This document shows, piece by piece, positions 52,159 through 61,720 of a DNA stretch of 64,000 bases. This stretch comes from Phymatolithon calcareum (Eukaryota; Rhodophyta; Florideophyceae; Hapalidiales). How positions within the stretch are numbered: position 1 is the first letter of the stretch; each line of letters begins with the position of its first letter. The stretch spans positions 1,736,001 to 1,800,000 of the forward strand of contig OZ345353.1 in the NCBI GenBank assembly GCA_977006965.1. The letters are read 5' to 3'. Under the pieces are notes generated by a model, which had not been told where the DNA came from, made no database searches, and saw nothing but the letters and a program-made list of their open reading frames with translations. The translations under genes were made by a program, and so were the position numbers.

Positions 52159-55100
52159 TTGAAATACTGTAGTTCTCTTTGTATTTTTAAAGATAGGATT
52201 GATTCTTCTTCAAGTTCCAATCAGATTGTCTTCCGTCTTCCTCTCCCGCGATAATGCGGTCGGTTGGAAATGTGAGAAAACGACCCATGGAAGAGTGGTG
52301 AGTCAAGCGATGCTATTGGCATGATCCGTTGATCCCATGCAGATCATCTGGTCATTGGCTTCGATTTCGGTCTTCACACTGTTCTACAGAGCATCAAAAT
52401 TCGCTCAATTCCGGCGAGCAATCTCCGCAGCGGAGTTTTGCACACCTTTGGTCTAGGAAGTAATGGCATCTAAAGATGTTTCACTTTAATGGGTAGGTAG
52501 AAGCGAACTATCCATATGGGTATCGCTGATAGGGGAGTGCAAGAGTTAGCAATTGGTAAGGCCCCCCGTACCGCCAATTTTTTAACTTGTGTCATCATAT
52601 GGAATCCTTCAGCGACTGGTGCGAAGCCCAAATGTAGGCCTAGATCGCAGATCGAGCTACTCAACAAGATCGTAGAAGGGTACTGTGTATTGGCTTGACT
52701 CGGGGACTCTATCGCGGGCTCGACCCAAGCTCCGTCAGCACTGTCTACTGAAGACAACGACTATGGAGGGAGTGAGGTGTGTCAGGATGGTGCAATGTCA
52801 CGAACAGGCCTTGGCACGAACATTCTGTCCCCTTGACATACGTAGCTGCTCTTAAAACGATTAGGAGCCCTTCTTTAGGGCGCTGGACTGCATGGAAATC
52901 TTGTTAGATATGACTGCCGAGTCGGCAGACTCCATCGGGTTTATGGCAAGTCGATTGGGCCACGACCCGGAGGGAGACAACCAATCTGTACGAGTGACTG
53001 TACGTGTTCGGCATCAGCTTCCATCGGAAGGATCTGGACGGTGGCGGTTTCTGTGAACGTGGAGCGACAATGTCATCATCATCATCATAATGATGACCTT
53101 TAAGTATGCAAACCAATTACGCCGTTTGAACAATACAGTAGTCCAATTATTGGACTAACGGACTGTCAGACAGCAAGGGGAGTCGCGGAACGTCTGGAGT
53201 ACAGTATGTGATGCATACTTGCACCACATATAGAAACGTTGCGAGTTTAAACTATTTATATCTTTGTAACAAGTTGATAGTATATACTGTAGATCACTAC
53301 TGTACTCTTGCTGTGGAAACCGCGGTTTCCAACTGAAATCAATTAATTCAATCAGTCTAACAGATGCGGCAGAGTACTCGGTATCTGCACAGCTACATTT
53401 CCCGAACTGCAGATGTCGATTTCATATTACAAATTAAAATTTGTCGCACATGGCATTATGAACTTGGGCTGAAACCGCCGACAGTTCTTAGTGCGAACGC
53501 AAAGAACTGGGGGTGCTCATCAATGCGCTGAACAAGCTGATTGCACTTGTTATTTTGTTTGCCAGCGTTGTGGAAAACTTTGGAGACTGTTCTGATGTTT
53601 TGGGCAGATCCGAAGGAGTCTATGGATATGTGAAGATGGCGTCCATAGGCCCCGATATTCATCCATCCCATTTGTCCCTGAGCGCAGTTCGACATATATC
53701 AGATCGGGGGCTAGCTAGCTGCGCCGATGTGCGGGGTCCAGCTTGTACGTCATTTCCGTGTTGGAGCCCCCGTGCAGGACTTATCGCAGCATGATGTTGT
53801 CCCTTGTCGTGCATACCGTGCTTCCCCGATTCCAAACAGTGGCATGGGCATAATGCACGTCGAAGCAGTATGTGGCTACAGTGGGGGCCGAAAGCTGGAG
53901 GCTCTTGCGTCTCATGTTCGCTGGAGATTTGCATTGCAGAGTCGCAAGTTTGAAATGCAATAAGGGCACGACAAAGGGGTGTGCCGAGCGGAAGAAGGGG
54001 AAGACAGATAAACTGAGGCTGTGTAGGGTTGCTGCCCAGATGCCCGGTGTGTGCAAGTCGTACATATGGTGACACTTTGGTGCCACCACAGCGGAGAGAA
54101 AGTACACCGGTGCTTTGTGCATACTTTGGACAACAAGAAAATAGTATGAAATACGAAAGCAGCGCAAACAGCGTCGCGAATGCTCACCTGTAATAGCTTG
54201 GTAAGTTGTGCTCGAGAGCACGGGAGGTGTAGCATGGTCATCAACGGCGATGTGGATGGGATGTGCTGCAGAGCTATGAAGCATGGAGCAATGATCTTGT
54301 CGAGAAGGTTCAACGGTGCGCGGTGTACCGGTGATGTCACTTGGGTGTGTCTAGAACGTGGGGTCAGACGCGCAGTAATGTTACTTGCTTTACTGGCGTC
54401 GGTCTGAAATGAGAAATGAGATTCCCAATGTGCAAAACCTGTAACTCTGGTTGCAAGGAAACTGCCGAGCACCTGATTTTAAGGTGTGGTGGACGTTCCG
54501 TCTCCAGACGAAAGTTTATTGGTAGAGTGGGTACAAAAACCGTAGAAGAGCTATGCCGTGCGAGACCCTTAGCTATACTCAAATTTCTGAACAATGAGAA
54601 TCTGTTGCAGAACAGCTTTAGGAGCTCACCTCCAGTGTGAGCGATCTTTCCGCAATAAAGAAAAAAAGAAATGAGATTCGGATGAAGAGTGAACAAGTGA
54701 CGACGATTTGCATCTTTGACGATGTTGCTCATGATGCAGCCGTACACAGGCCAAGCGGTGGTGGCGATGGTGATTGACTTTCTTTTTTCCCAATTGCGCA
54801 CAGGAGAGTTACAACAGAAGCATCTATCGGACACAAGGCGGATAGACAAGAAACAGACATACTTGCGGTCTCTTGGATATAGGGCAGCCACAATAGAAAT
54901 ACAATAGTTACTATTCGAGGAGGAGGGACGAATGGTGGCTATCATTGCGTAGAGCGTTTTGGTGGTGTACACAAGAAGAGAAACATGATGCACGGAAAGC
55001 GATGATCATAATATGGTCACCTATATGGAAAGATATGTTTCCACAGAGACCATGCTACTGCGATCTGCTCTGGGCTTATTATTATTGGGCATTTTGTCCG

Positions 55101-55264
55101 TGCAGTGCAGTATGGTACTTGGTGCAGTACGACTAGATCAGCAGGGACTTCAATCTGTGCATCTTCTTCACTCTCCATGAATCCGGTCTCGAATCAATGC
55201 CCCAGCGATCTCCATCTTCTCCAACAACTCTCACCTACTAGGTAACTGCGCTCAACATTCCAAA
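52159..55264. other. Intergenic interval with one short LINE insertion
   Basis: No gene is recognised. It contains TAC(A/T)GTA motifs near 52166, 53133, 53202 and 53285, an ATC microsatellite at 53073-53090, and a LINE insertion at 54425-54666. Overlapping minus-strand frames at 53659-54993 have no domain. Confidence 0.45.
54425..54666 (+). mobile_element. Very short 5'-truncated LINE family A insertion with 13-bp duplications
   Basis: 242 bases encoding only the C-terminal knuckle of LINE family A (MCKTCNSGCKETAEHLILRC, then SRRKFIGRVGTKTVEELC), closely matching the tail of the copy at 20938-21860. It ends in an A-rich tail AATAAAGAAAAAA. Identical 13-mers, AGAAATGAGATTC, flank it at 54412-54424 and 54667-54679. 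This is the classic result of abortive target-primed reverse transcription. Confidence 0.9.
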
Positions 55265-56773
55265 TTACGGTTTCATCCAAACTGGGAATTCGTCGATCTG
55301 TGCCTTATTGATAGGTGCGCGATCGAGCGGGCATTTCGGCTGCGGCATTCTTTTCAGGTACGGCACGATACACTCTTGATGAAAGACATGCATGCACGGC
55401 AATCGTATCAGAACATCCCCAGTACAAAGCGGTTCAAAGTCAATCGCGCACATCCTGTCCTCGTCATTCGCTCCACTCTCCTCTTCTGCTGTCGCGCCAG
55501 CTCTAACAATATATTGAATATACGCAACGGCCTGATCGGATGTGGTGGGATTAACAAAGAATGAGTTTCGATTATCTCTACCTTGAACCGATGCCAAGGG
55601 AATAGAGGCCGGATCCGGTACATCAGCTGGCGATCTCGGATCAGATCGAGGTCCCGGGCTTCGATCTGCGCTGCTCTGTATGCCACTATCCGCAGTGCCG
55701 TCATCCGAAACACCACTCCCCCTCTTCTCCCCAATCGCCGTGATTGCGCTCTCCACCGCCTCAAAATCCCCGTTACGGTACTCCGTTCCAATCAGCAAGC
55801 GGAACCGTTTCAGCAGGCCTTCCCTCATAACCCTTCGAATCTCTTCAACGCTCTCCGATGGAAGGCTGCGCTCTACGCTTGTCATGGCAAGTTCCGCACA
55901 GCCCAGCCGCGCCCCATTGATATTTAACGCCGCCTCGCGCCCCGGCGCGGTCCAACGCCTGCCGACCGGCACTTCCTTTTCGAAACACTCCTCGACCGGA
56001 CAGAGCAGTACGTCCACACCTTGTGGCCTGCCTCGTGCCGCGCATTCTGCGTAACGAACGCAAACATCATGTCCGCACTTGAACGTGATCATCGGAATAC
56101 CTTCCCACATTTCCTGCCGCATCAGATCACACTCGACTCCTCCCGTAAATCCGACACGATACGCCCATCTCTTGGGCAACGGTTCGTCCTCCTCCCCCTC
56201 CGCACTGCGTCGTGACGCGATCTTCATTCTCTTCTGCTCCCCCGAGCCTGGCGCCCTGTCGCGTCCATCGCACAAATACCGTTCTGCGATCGCGCGTCGA
56301 TGTTCGAGATCGTCCTCCCGTATGCGGAAGCTCTGCAACACCGGTCCATTCGCACGTCCCCTCTCCGCCGCCGCGAGCTCAGCGCAGAGCCAATACAGCG
56401 GATCGAGTTCGTGTGAGACGTCGAGTCTTCTCACACCGGTCGGCGTGTGCGCCGCGTCCGCGTTCCGCACAGCGCAGAACCGCAGGGAAGAGAGCACGCT
56501 AGAAACACGTGAGCCGTCAACCGGACAGCGTGGTGCAGGCGAATTGCGCCAATACGGCATGAGACACAGGGAATGAAATACATGTCCGCACGGTAGTTGC
56601 GCCGCGCTCTCCCCGACGCGCACGGGCGATACGTCCGCCATGCACATCTCGCCCGACTGGAGCGGCCACGTCGGAAGAACGCGCTGCGCAGCACGGAAGG
56701 CCGTCGCGTGCGCGACCAGTGCGTCGCATAGCGTCCGCGGGCCCTCGGGCACTTCGAGTTGATGGGCGGACAT
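55265..56773 (-). CDS. RING-type protein with duplicated RING-H2-like domains
   Basis: 502 residues in one exon. RING-like module 1 (residues 44-86) has C44, D47, C62, H64, H67, C70, C83 and D86. Module 3 (442-484) has C442, D445, C460, H462, H465, C468, C481 and D484. Their cores are nearly identical: LPCxHVFHxxC..PY..xPxPxCPxD. In both, the second Cys of the first pair is Asp, and the last ligand is Asp as in RBX1. A weaker Cys/His cluster lies between (C215, C233, H235, C238, C258, C263). The linker to module 3 is low-complexity Ser/Pro/Asp. An E3 ubiquitin-ligase role is likely by family, though the unusual ligands leave zinc binding to be shown. Coding is GC-rich compared with its flanks. 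Confidence 0.75.
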   Translation of the reverse strand: MSAHQLEVPEGPRTLCDALVAHATAFRAAQRVLPTWPLQSGEMCMADVSPVRVGESAAQLPCGHVFHSLCLMPYWRNSPAPRCPVDGSRVSSVLSSLRFCAVRNADAAHTPTGVRRLDVSHELDPLYWLCAELAAAERGRANGPVLQSFRIREDDLEHRRAIAERYLCDGRDRAPGSGEQKRMKIASRRSAEGEEDEPLPKRWAYRVGFTGGVECDLMRQEMWEGIPMITFKCGHDVCVRYAECAARGRPQGVDVLLCPVEECFEKEVPVGRRWTAPGREAALNINGARLGCAELAMTSVERSLPSESVEEIRRVMREGLLKRFRLLIGTEYRNGDFEAVESAITAIGEKRGSGVSDDGTADSGIQSSADRSPGPRSDPRSPADVPDPASIPLASVQGRDNRNSFFVNPTTSDQAVAYIQYIVRAGATAEEESGANDEDRMCAIDFEPLCTGDVLIRLPCMHVFHQECIVPYLKRMPQPKCPLDRAPINKAQIDEFPVWMKP

Positions 56774-58586
56774 TGGTGGCTCGTGGTTGTGTGGTGGGGG
56801 AGCGGGTGCAGTGGAGATGTTCCACCGCGGAAGACAGAAGTAGGAAGAAGACGAAGAAGAAGAAGAAAAGTAGATTTTTATTTAAAAGTTACAATCGCAT
56901 CTGCTGACGCTGGTGGCAACAATGTTGCCCCAAGTGTTACGTATGCCAAGAAAATTTGGCTTGATCCTAGAATCACTGTCCGAGGAAGAGTTTCCTATGG
57001 TGGGTGTTCCACGGTTCGGTGGTCTACAAAGACCCATCTCTAGTCCCCTGAGGGACAGAAGACGCAACTTGTCCGCATTGCAACTTGTTGAACGTTGTGC
57101 TTTGGTGCTTCGGTCAACGAAATTGGACGTCGTATGCATTGTTCCGTTACTGTTTATTGCTTTCCTGCGAACAATGGAAACTCCTGATAAAGGCATTTGT
57201 CCAGCACAATGAGCCATGAAACAGTTTGGGCTCCCCTTCAAACCTATGCAGGAAGGGAAAACCCCTGGCCGACACCAACGAATACTGTTTGCAAAAGCAG
57301 GCACACGACTCGAAGTGCGAAGAAAGAGAAAAATACCGCACGACAAACTGGACGATATCCCGGCATCCTCAGGTTTGCCAAGGTGCGGCAGATTCCCTCA
57401 AGTGAGCACGACGCTAACATCGGGTACATTCGGAGCGGCAGCCGAGCACCACCTGGAGATCGTATGCAAGAACTCAACAACGTATGAACTGGGCTCCAGA
57501 GAAATGTGAACAACGGAATAGGCATTAGACTCCCTACCACTCTACAGCGTCACCATTTGTAATATGAAAAACGACGAGTCTCTGTATTAGGGACTAGGTC
57601 ATATACTAGAATGAACAAGTTCCGAAAAGCTGCTACCTTACAGTCCTAGGAGTGTTACTGCGGGCTTTTTTAAAATAAACAACTAAACAGTTGCTTTAAA
57701 AAAACGAGCCACGATGCTGCGATAGTTGGGACGAGCAACTTCGGGAGAGTAAAATGAACCCAGTGCCTCTCTCTCGCCAGGCACTCTTTTCCGGGGGTCA
57801 ACCCCTATATGTGCTACAGGATGTGTTTCGAGTGACAAAGGGAAGGCCGCAGCCTGCTTAAATTCCGTGTTCATTCAGGACTTTTGCGTCAAACTCGAAT
57901 CCTATGCATGCGGCTCCTCCGTGCCTCTTATGCAGCGGTGCACGGGACTGGGAATGATCTTCACAATGTTGGTGATTTCCGGGTAAAGTGACTGGGTGTG
58001 ACAGGAGTACGTAGTGTCGTTTCCCTGGGTGTGGTGAGCTTTTCGCGAAAGAGCCATGACTGGTGGTCGGCGTGCACGGATCGGGACCATGTCCTGTCCG
58101 GATGCGGTTGAAAAAAAGCGGCTTTCGGTGCACCAGATTTTTCCCCTGAATCTATCAGTCTTAAGCCTCATCCCCTCGTGTTTTCATCTCTTGCAGCTCC
58201 CCTCTACTTGAAGCACTGATCGGGGCGGACATTTTCGTTTTTTTGCAAACAAGACTTGGAGGTGTGGGCGAAGCAGAGAATGGTCATGAAAGCAACGCGG
58301 ATCGATGGAAGTTGCTGCGACTCCAGCTCAGAAATGTAGATTTCTCCGACACTGGTGTGACGGATTGAGGTTCACATATTGCTATTGACATGCTGCCGCA
58401 GATTGGCCAAATCTACCTCCTGGGTTCTAGGTTGCAGACGGTGTGTGTGTGGATTCTGCAGGTGAAGGTCCTTCCCTTTGGAATTCTTCGACTACTGACA
58501 GTACCGTACACGTGCTGAATCATGATGGCTCGATCTCAGTTGATTACCGTACGGTAAAAAGGGAAGTCTCCTCTATTGACAGTGTC

Positions 58587-58851
58587 TACTGTAGCGCGGT
58601 TCTCAAGAACGTTGTGTACAGTACAGTAATTCCATGAGTGAGGTTTTCATCGGGAAACCAATGAAGTTCGGTTTCGTCGACATACGGAAAAGAGACCACG
58701 TTTGTCCTGGTGCTACGTTGTTCTTAACTCTACCGCCACGCCATGGCACTTGCATGGGGTATCGCGGGACTGGGGCGGAAAGCTTGGAAAAAGGTGCTGT
58801 ACTGTAATCATAATCTGCAGGACGATGCTCTAGAATCATGAACGTACTGTA
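58587..58851. repeat. TAC(A/T)GTA motif cluster
   Basis: Copies at 58587, 58617, 58622, 58800 and 58845, on both strands, within 265 bases of non-coding DNA. Related words (CAGTACCGTAC, TTACCGTACGGTAA) occur in the same region. Confidence 0.6.
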
Positions 58852-60513
58852 ATTAGAGAATTTCGATATATTTCTCCGTCATTTTTACTGCAGTACCACG
58901 GTATGATACACAGTGCAGTACGCTACAGAAATGATTCCTCAAAAGGGCTGAGCCGAAGTAGAGTCTGGAAGAATTCAAGAATAGAAAATGCTTCTTTGAG
59001 TCTCCCTCCGGTTACTCTCGTTCCAAATTACACACGTGCAGGTCCCTCCGCGATCTCAATCATTCCCATACAAAAAACTAGTGTAAAATTACAATTAATG
59101 GTAGACAAGCAGGACAAGCAAGAAATAATTTAATCAAGAATAGCAAGTGCATCAGTTGAGTTGAGTCTTTCCTTGGTCAACACTCGTTTTGAAATATTCT
59201 TACCGTTTGAAAAAAGACATCATGATATGACGAAAAGGACACCTCTCCAAGCTCATTTCGGAGTTCACGACGACAGAGAAAGAAAAGAAAAACATGCAGG
59301 GGCTCCTGAATTTTTTCCAATTCTCGAGCAGGGAACTCAATTTACTTTCTTGTATTGTATTGTTTTGTATCATACAGTATTGGACAGTAGAGCACGCAGG
59401 CATTATGCCGAAAATTACATGGGTTCAAAAAGAGGAGACTACAGTGCGACGTTCATCACAGATTAAATTTTTTCTGCATGAGAGGAGTCGTCTGCCGTGC
59501 TGCTTCCGCTCCGTCAGGCCAATAAATAATCGCTTTCCTTGAAATGCCTTTCTCAAAAAGACACACGTTCCCCAGAAACAGCATACAGTAGTTGATGATG
59601 TGATAATAACACATTTTATTCTTCAACCCCTGACCGCCATGGGGCACGCTCTGCAGCAGCTGCAGCGCAATCGTTGCGTATTTACTGTACGTTACCCTTA
59701 AAAAAGCGCGGCCTCCACCGCCGACAAGAACTCTCGCACCATCCGCATGATTCTCTCCTGTATCAAAAGTCCCCGCTCCCACTATTATACGAACTTGCTG
59801 ACGGTAAAGTATTACTGCACAGTACTGTACTGTAGCATCATCGTCGCGTTGCAGGCACACAGAGTGCTTCTTTGAGGTTTAGCGGGGCCATATACTGTAC
59901 GCCGACCGTCACTCCAGCGGGGCATCGACTCGAACTGCATGCATCGAAGCGGTCTTGAACGGGGTTCCAGTTACATAAAAAGCACGCGGAGATATCTATT
60001 GCGGCGGCAATTTAGTTGCAACTGCTGATGTGGTCGTGACTTGCATCAGTGTTTCCATTCAAGTGCGTTGGAAAGTTGTCGCGGAGTTGTACAGTTTCCA
60101 TTGGTGCAGAGTGCGCGGTGAACAATTCTGGCACGTGCACAAGAGTTACCTTCGCGTTCCGTGCGCTGCGACCGACACGTACAACGGTGAGATCTGGCTG
60201 AACGGGAGATTCCGACAAATCAAATTCAACTGCGGCACGAAATCAGCCAATGTTCGTGCTTGTCTAAATTTGCCCACACGGGCCGAAACGCGGGACGTCT
60301 CTTCTGTTTCAAACATACCTGTGAAATCCATCTTTTCATTTGAATTGTACTATCATATTTGTCACATTTTTGATACAATGTGCAGTTTCTCTAAAACTAG
60401 ACACGCCTGAATCCCGCGCTCTCAACTGCTGCCGTTAAGCTGCATCCGTATGTTCCACTTTTCGCTTCGTTACGCCGACCAAATATAACTTTTTGTCCGT
60501 CACATCCCCACGA

Positions 60514-60521
60514 CTATATAA
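60514..60521 (+). promoter_or_regulatory. TATA box of the orphan gene
   Basis: CTATATAA about 148 bases before the ATG at 60669, followed by a C-rich leader typical of a short 5' UTR. It is the best TATA box in the window. Confidence 0.45.
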
Positions 60522-60668
60522 CCCACGCCCCCGCTGGAGCATTTCCGCCTTCATCATCGGCACCACAAGCATTGCATTGCGAACCATTCCCGCACAACTT
60601 CGACTTCCACTCCACTCCTTCGATCCCTTTCATCCTTCTTCCGCGCCCGCCCAGGTCGATCGATCGCA

Positions 60669-61133
60669 ATGGAGTTTGTAGACTGCCCATTCACCCTGTG
60701 GAGTCCGGAGGAACAGGCATGGAATGACTCCACCGTCCACTCGCTCTCGTCCTTCGGATCACTCTCGTCCTCGTTGGCCACCGCGTATTCCTGCACCTCC
60801 GTTCCTATCGATGCGGAGTATTTCGCCCTGCATTCCGAGCGAATGTACAACGAGTTTCGCAAGTGGATGCGCACTCGCTACATTCCAAATCCGGACTATG
60901 TTGAGGCTGATTGGCACATGTTTCGTGATCAATGGGACCAATTCGTCCGCACCTCACTACAGGCAGTGTACGAACAAGAGATTGAACATCGCATTTCTGC
61001 TCAAGTGGTCTCCTCGCACTGCAGTGAAAACGCTAATCCCGAGAGGAAGCTTTCCGGCAAGTGGCATCGACGCATCAAGAACCTACTTCGTCATCACAAG
61101 AGTTTTGTCTCCCGTAGGAGCAAATCTCCCTAA
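60669..61133 (+). CDS. Orphan protein of unknown function
   Basis: 154 residues. The N-terminal third is Ser/Thr-rich with LWSPEEQAWNDSTVHSLSSF. The middle is aromatic and helical (YNEFRKWMRTRYIPNPDY, then WHMFRDQWDQFVRTSL). The C-terminus is strongly basic (KWHRRIKNLLRHHKSFVSRR). Support for a real gene comes from the TATA box 148 bases upstream, a C-rich leader, balanced composition and no competing frame of comparable quality. I recognise no domain. The basic tail suggests nucleic-acid or membrane contact, but that is speculation. Confidence 0.5.
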   Translation: MEFVDCPFTLWSPEEQAWNDSTVHSLSSFGSLSSSLATAYSCTSVPIDAEYFALHSERMYNEFRKWMRTRYIPNPDYVEADWHMFRDQWDQFVRTSLQAVYEQEIEHRISAQVVSSHCSENANPERKLSGKWHRRIKNLLRHHKSFVSRRSKSP

Positions 61134-61720
61134 ACATCCGTTCGGAACACAGCACTAGTTCGTCAACTTTCGAAATGGAACTGCTTGCGATGTTGAAACT
61201 ATGCAAATCTTCGAAAAGACAAGAGGACGCCGACGATGTTGCTATTGATGTATGCACATAGGGGCTGCCGAGGAATATCCCTTGAGAGCTCGACTATTTT
61301 CGGATTCGGAAGCATGTGCATTCGCAACGTGCGAATGTCATCCCAAGGTCACCGCTTCGTCTGACCAAGTCGACCTTTGTTCCTGACTGCCAACACCCCT
61401 CAATCTACATCTCCAAGCGTGTTTACCATTAACTTCTGCCCAATATATTCAACCTAAGCTATTCTGTAGAGATCAACACACATATCAATATAGTAAATCT
61501 TCCACATAAAAAATCTTGCCAACATTGGCCCTATATTCAAATCTATCACTCTCGTACATGTACCACTTGCTTTCATAGCCCTCCAGAGTTTCATGAACAA
61601 CATCCAAATGATCCTCAAGAGATCGATTCTGTCTCGCACCCCGACTCACTCGTCGCGACGAAAAATATATATCAACCTATTTTACGGTTCTTTTCGATTC
61701 TATCTTCTGCATTAACTAAA
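61134..61720. other. Convergent spacer
   Basis: This is the 3' flank of the orphan gene (+) and of the DNA polymerase gene (-). AT-rich towards the polymerase stop codon. No gene or strong structure seen. Confidence 0.4.

Larger units (their letters stand above)
56774..60668. other. Intergenic interval, no gene recognised
   Basis: It has many TAC(A/T)GTA motifs (58587-58851, 59815-59895) and short frames on both strands with no recognisable domain. The frame at 57216-57509 shares only a weak RRKRKIP-type likeness with LINE family C, and those at 57683-58171 (minus) and 60030-60410 (plus) are not identifiable. The right end holds the promoter of the next gene. Confidence 0.4.

Noticed and set aside
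53659-54993. Series of overlapping minus-strand frames up to 209 codons.
   Set aside because: They read antisense through the LINE insertion and contain no recognisable domain.
57216-57509. Frame with RRKRKIP, thought to be another LINE family C tail.
   Set aside because: The likeness is limited to a short basic segment and does not continue in order as the other copies do.
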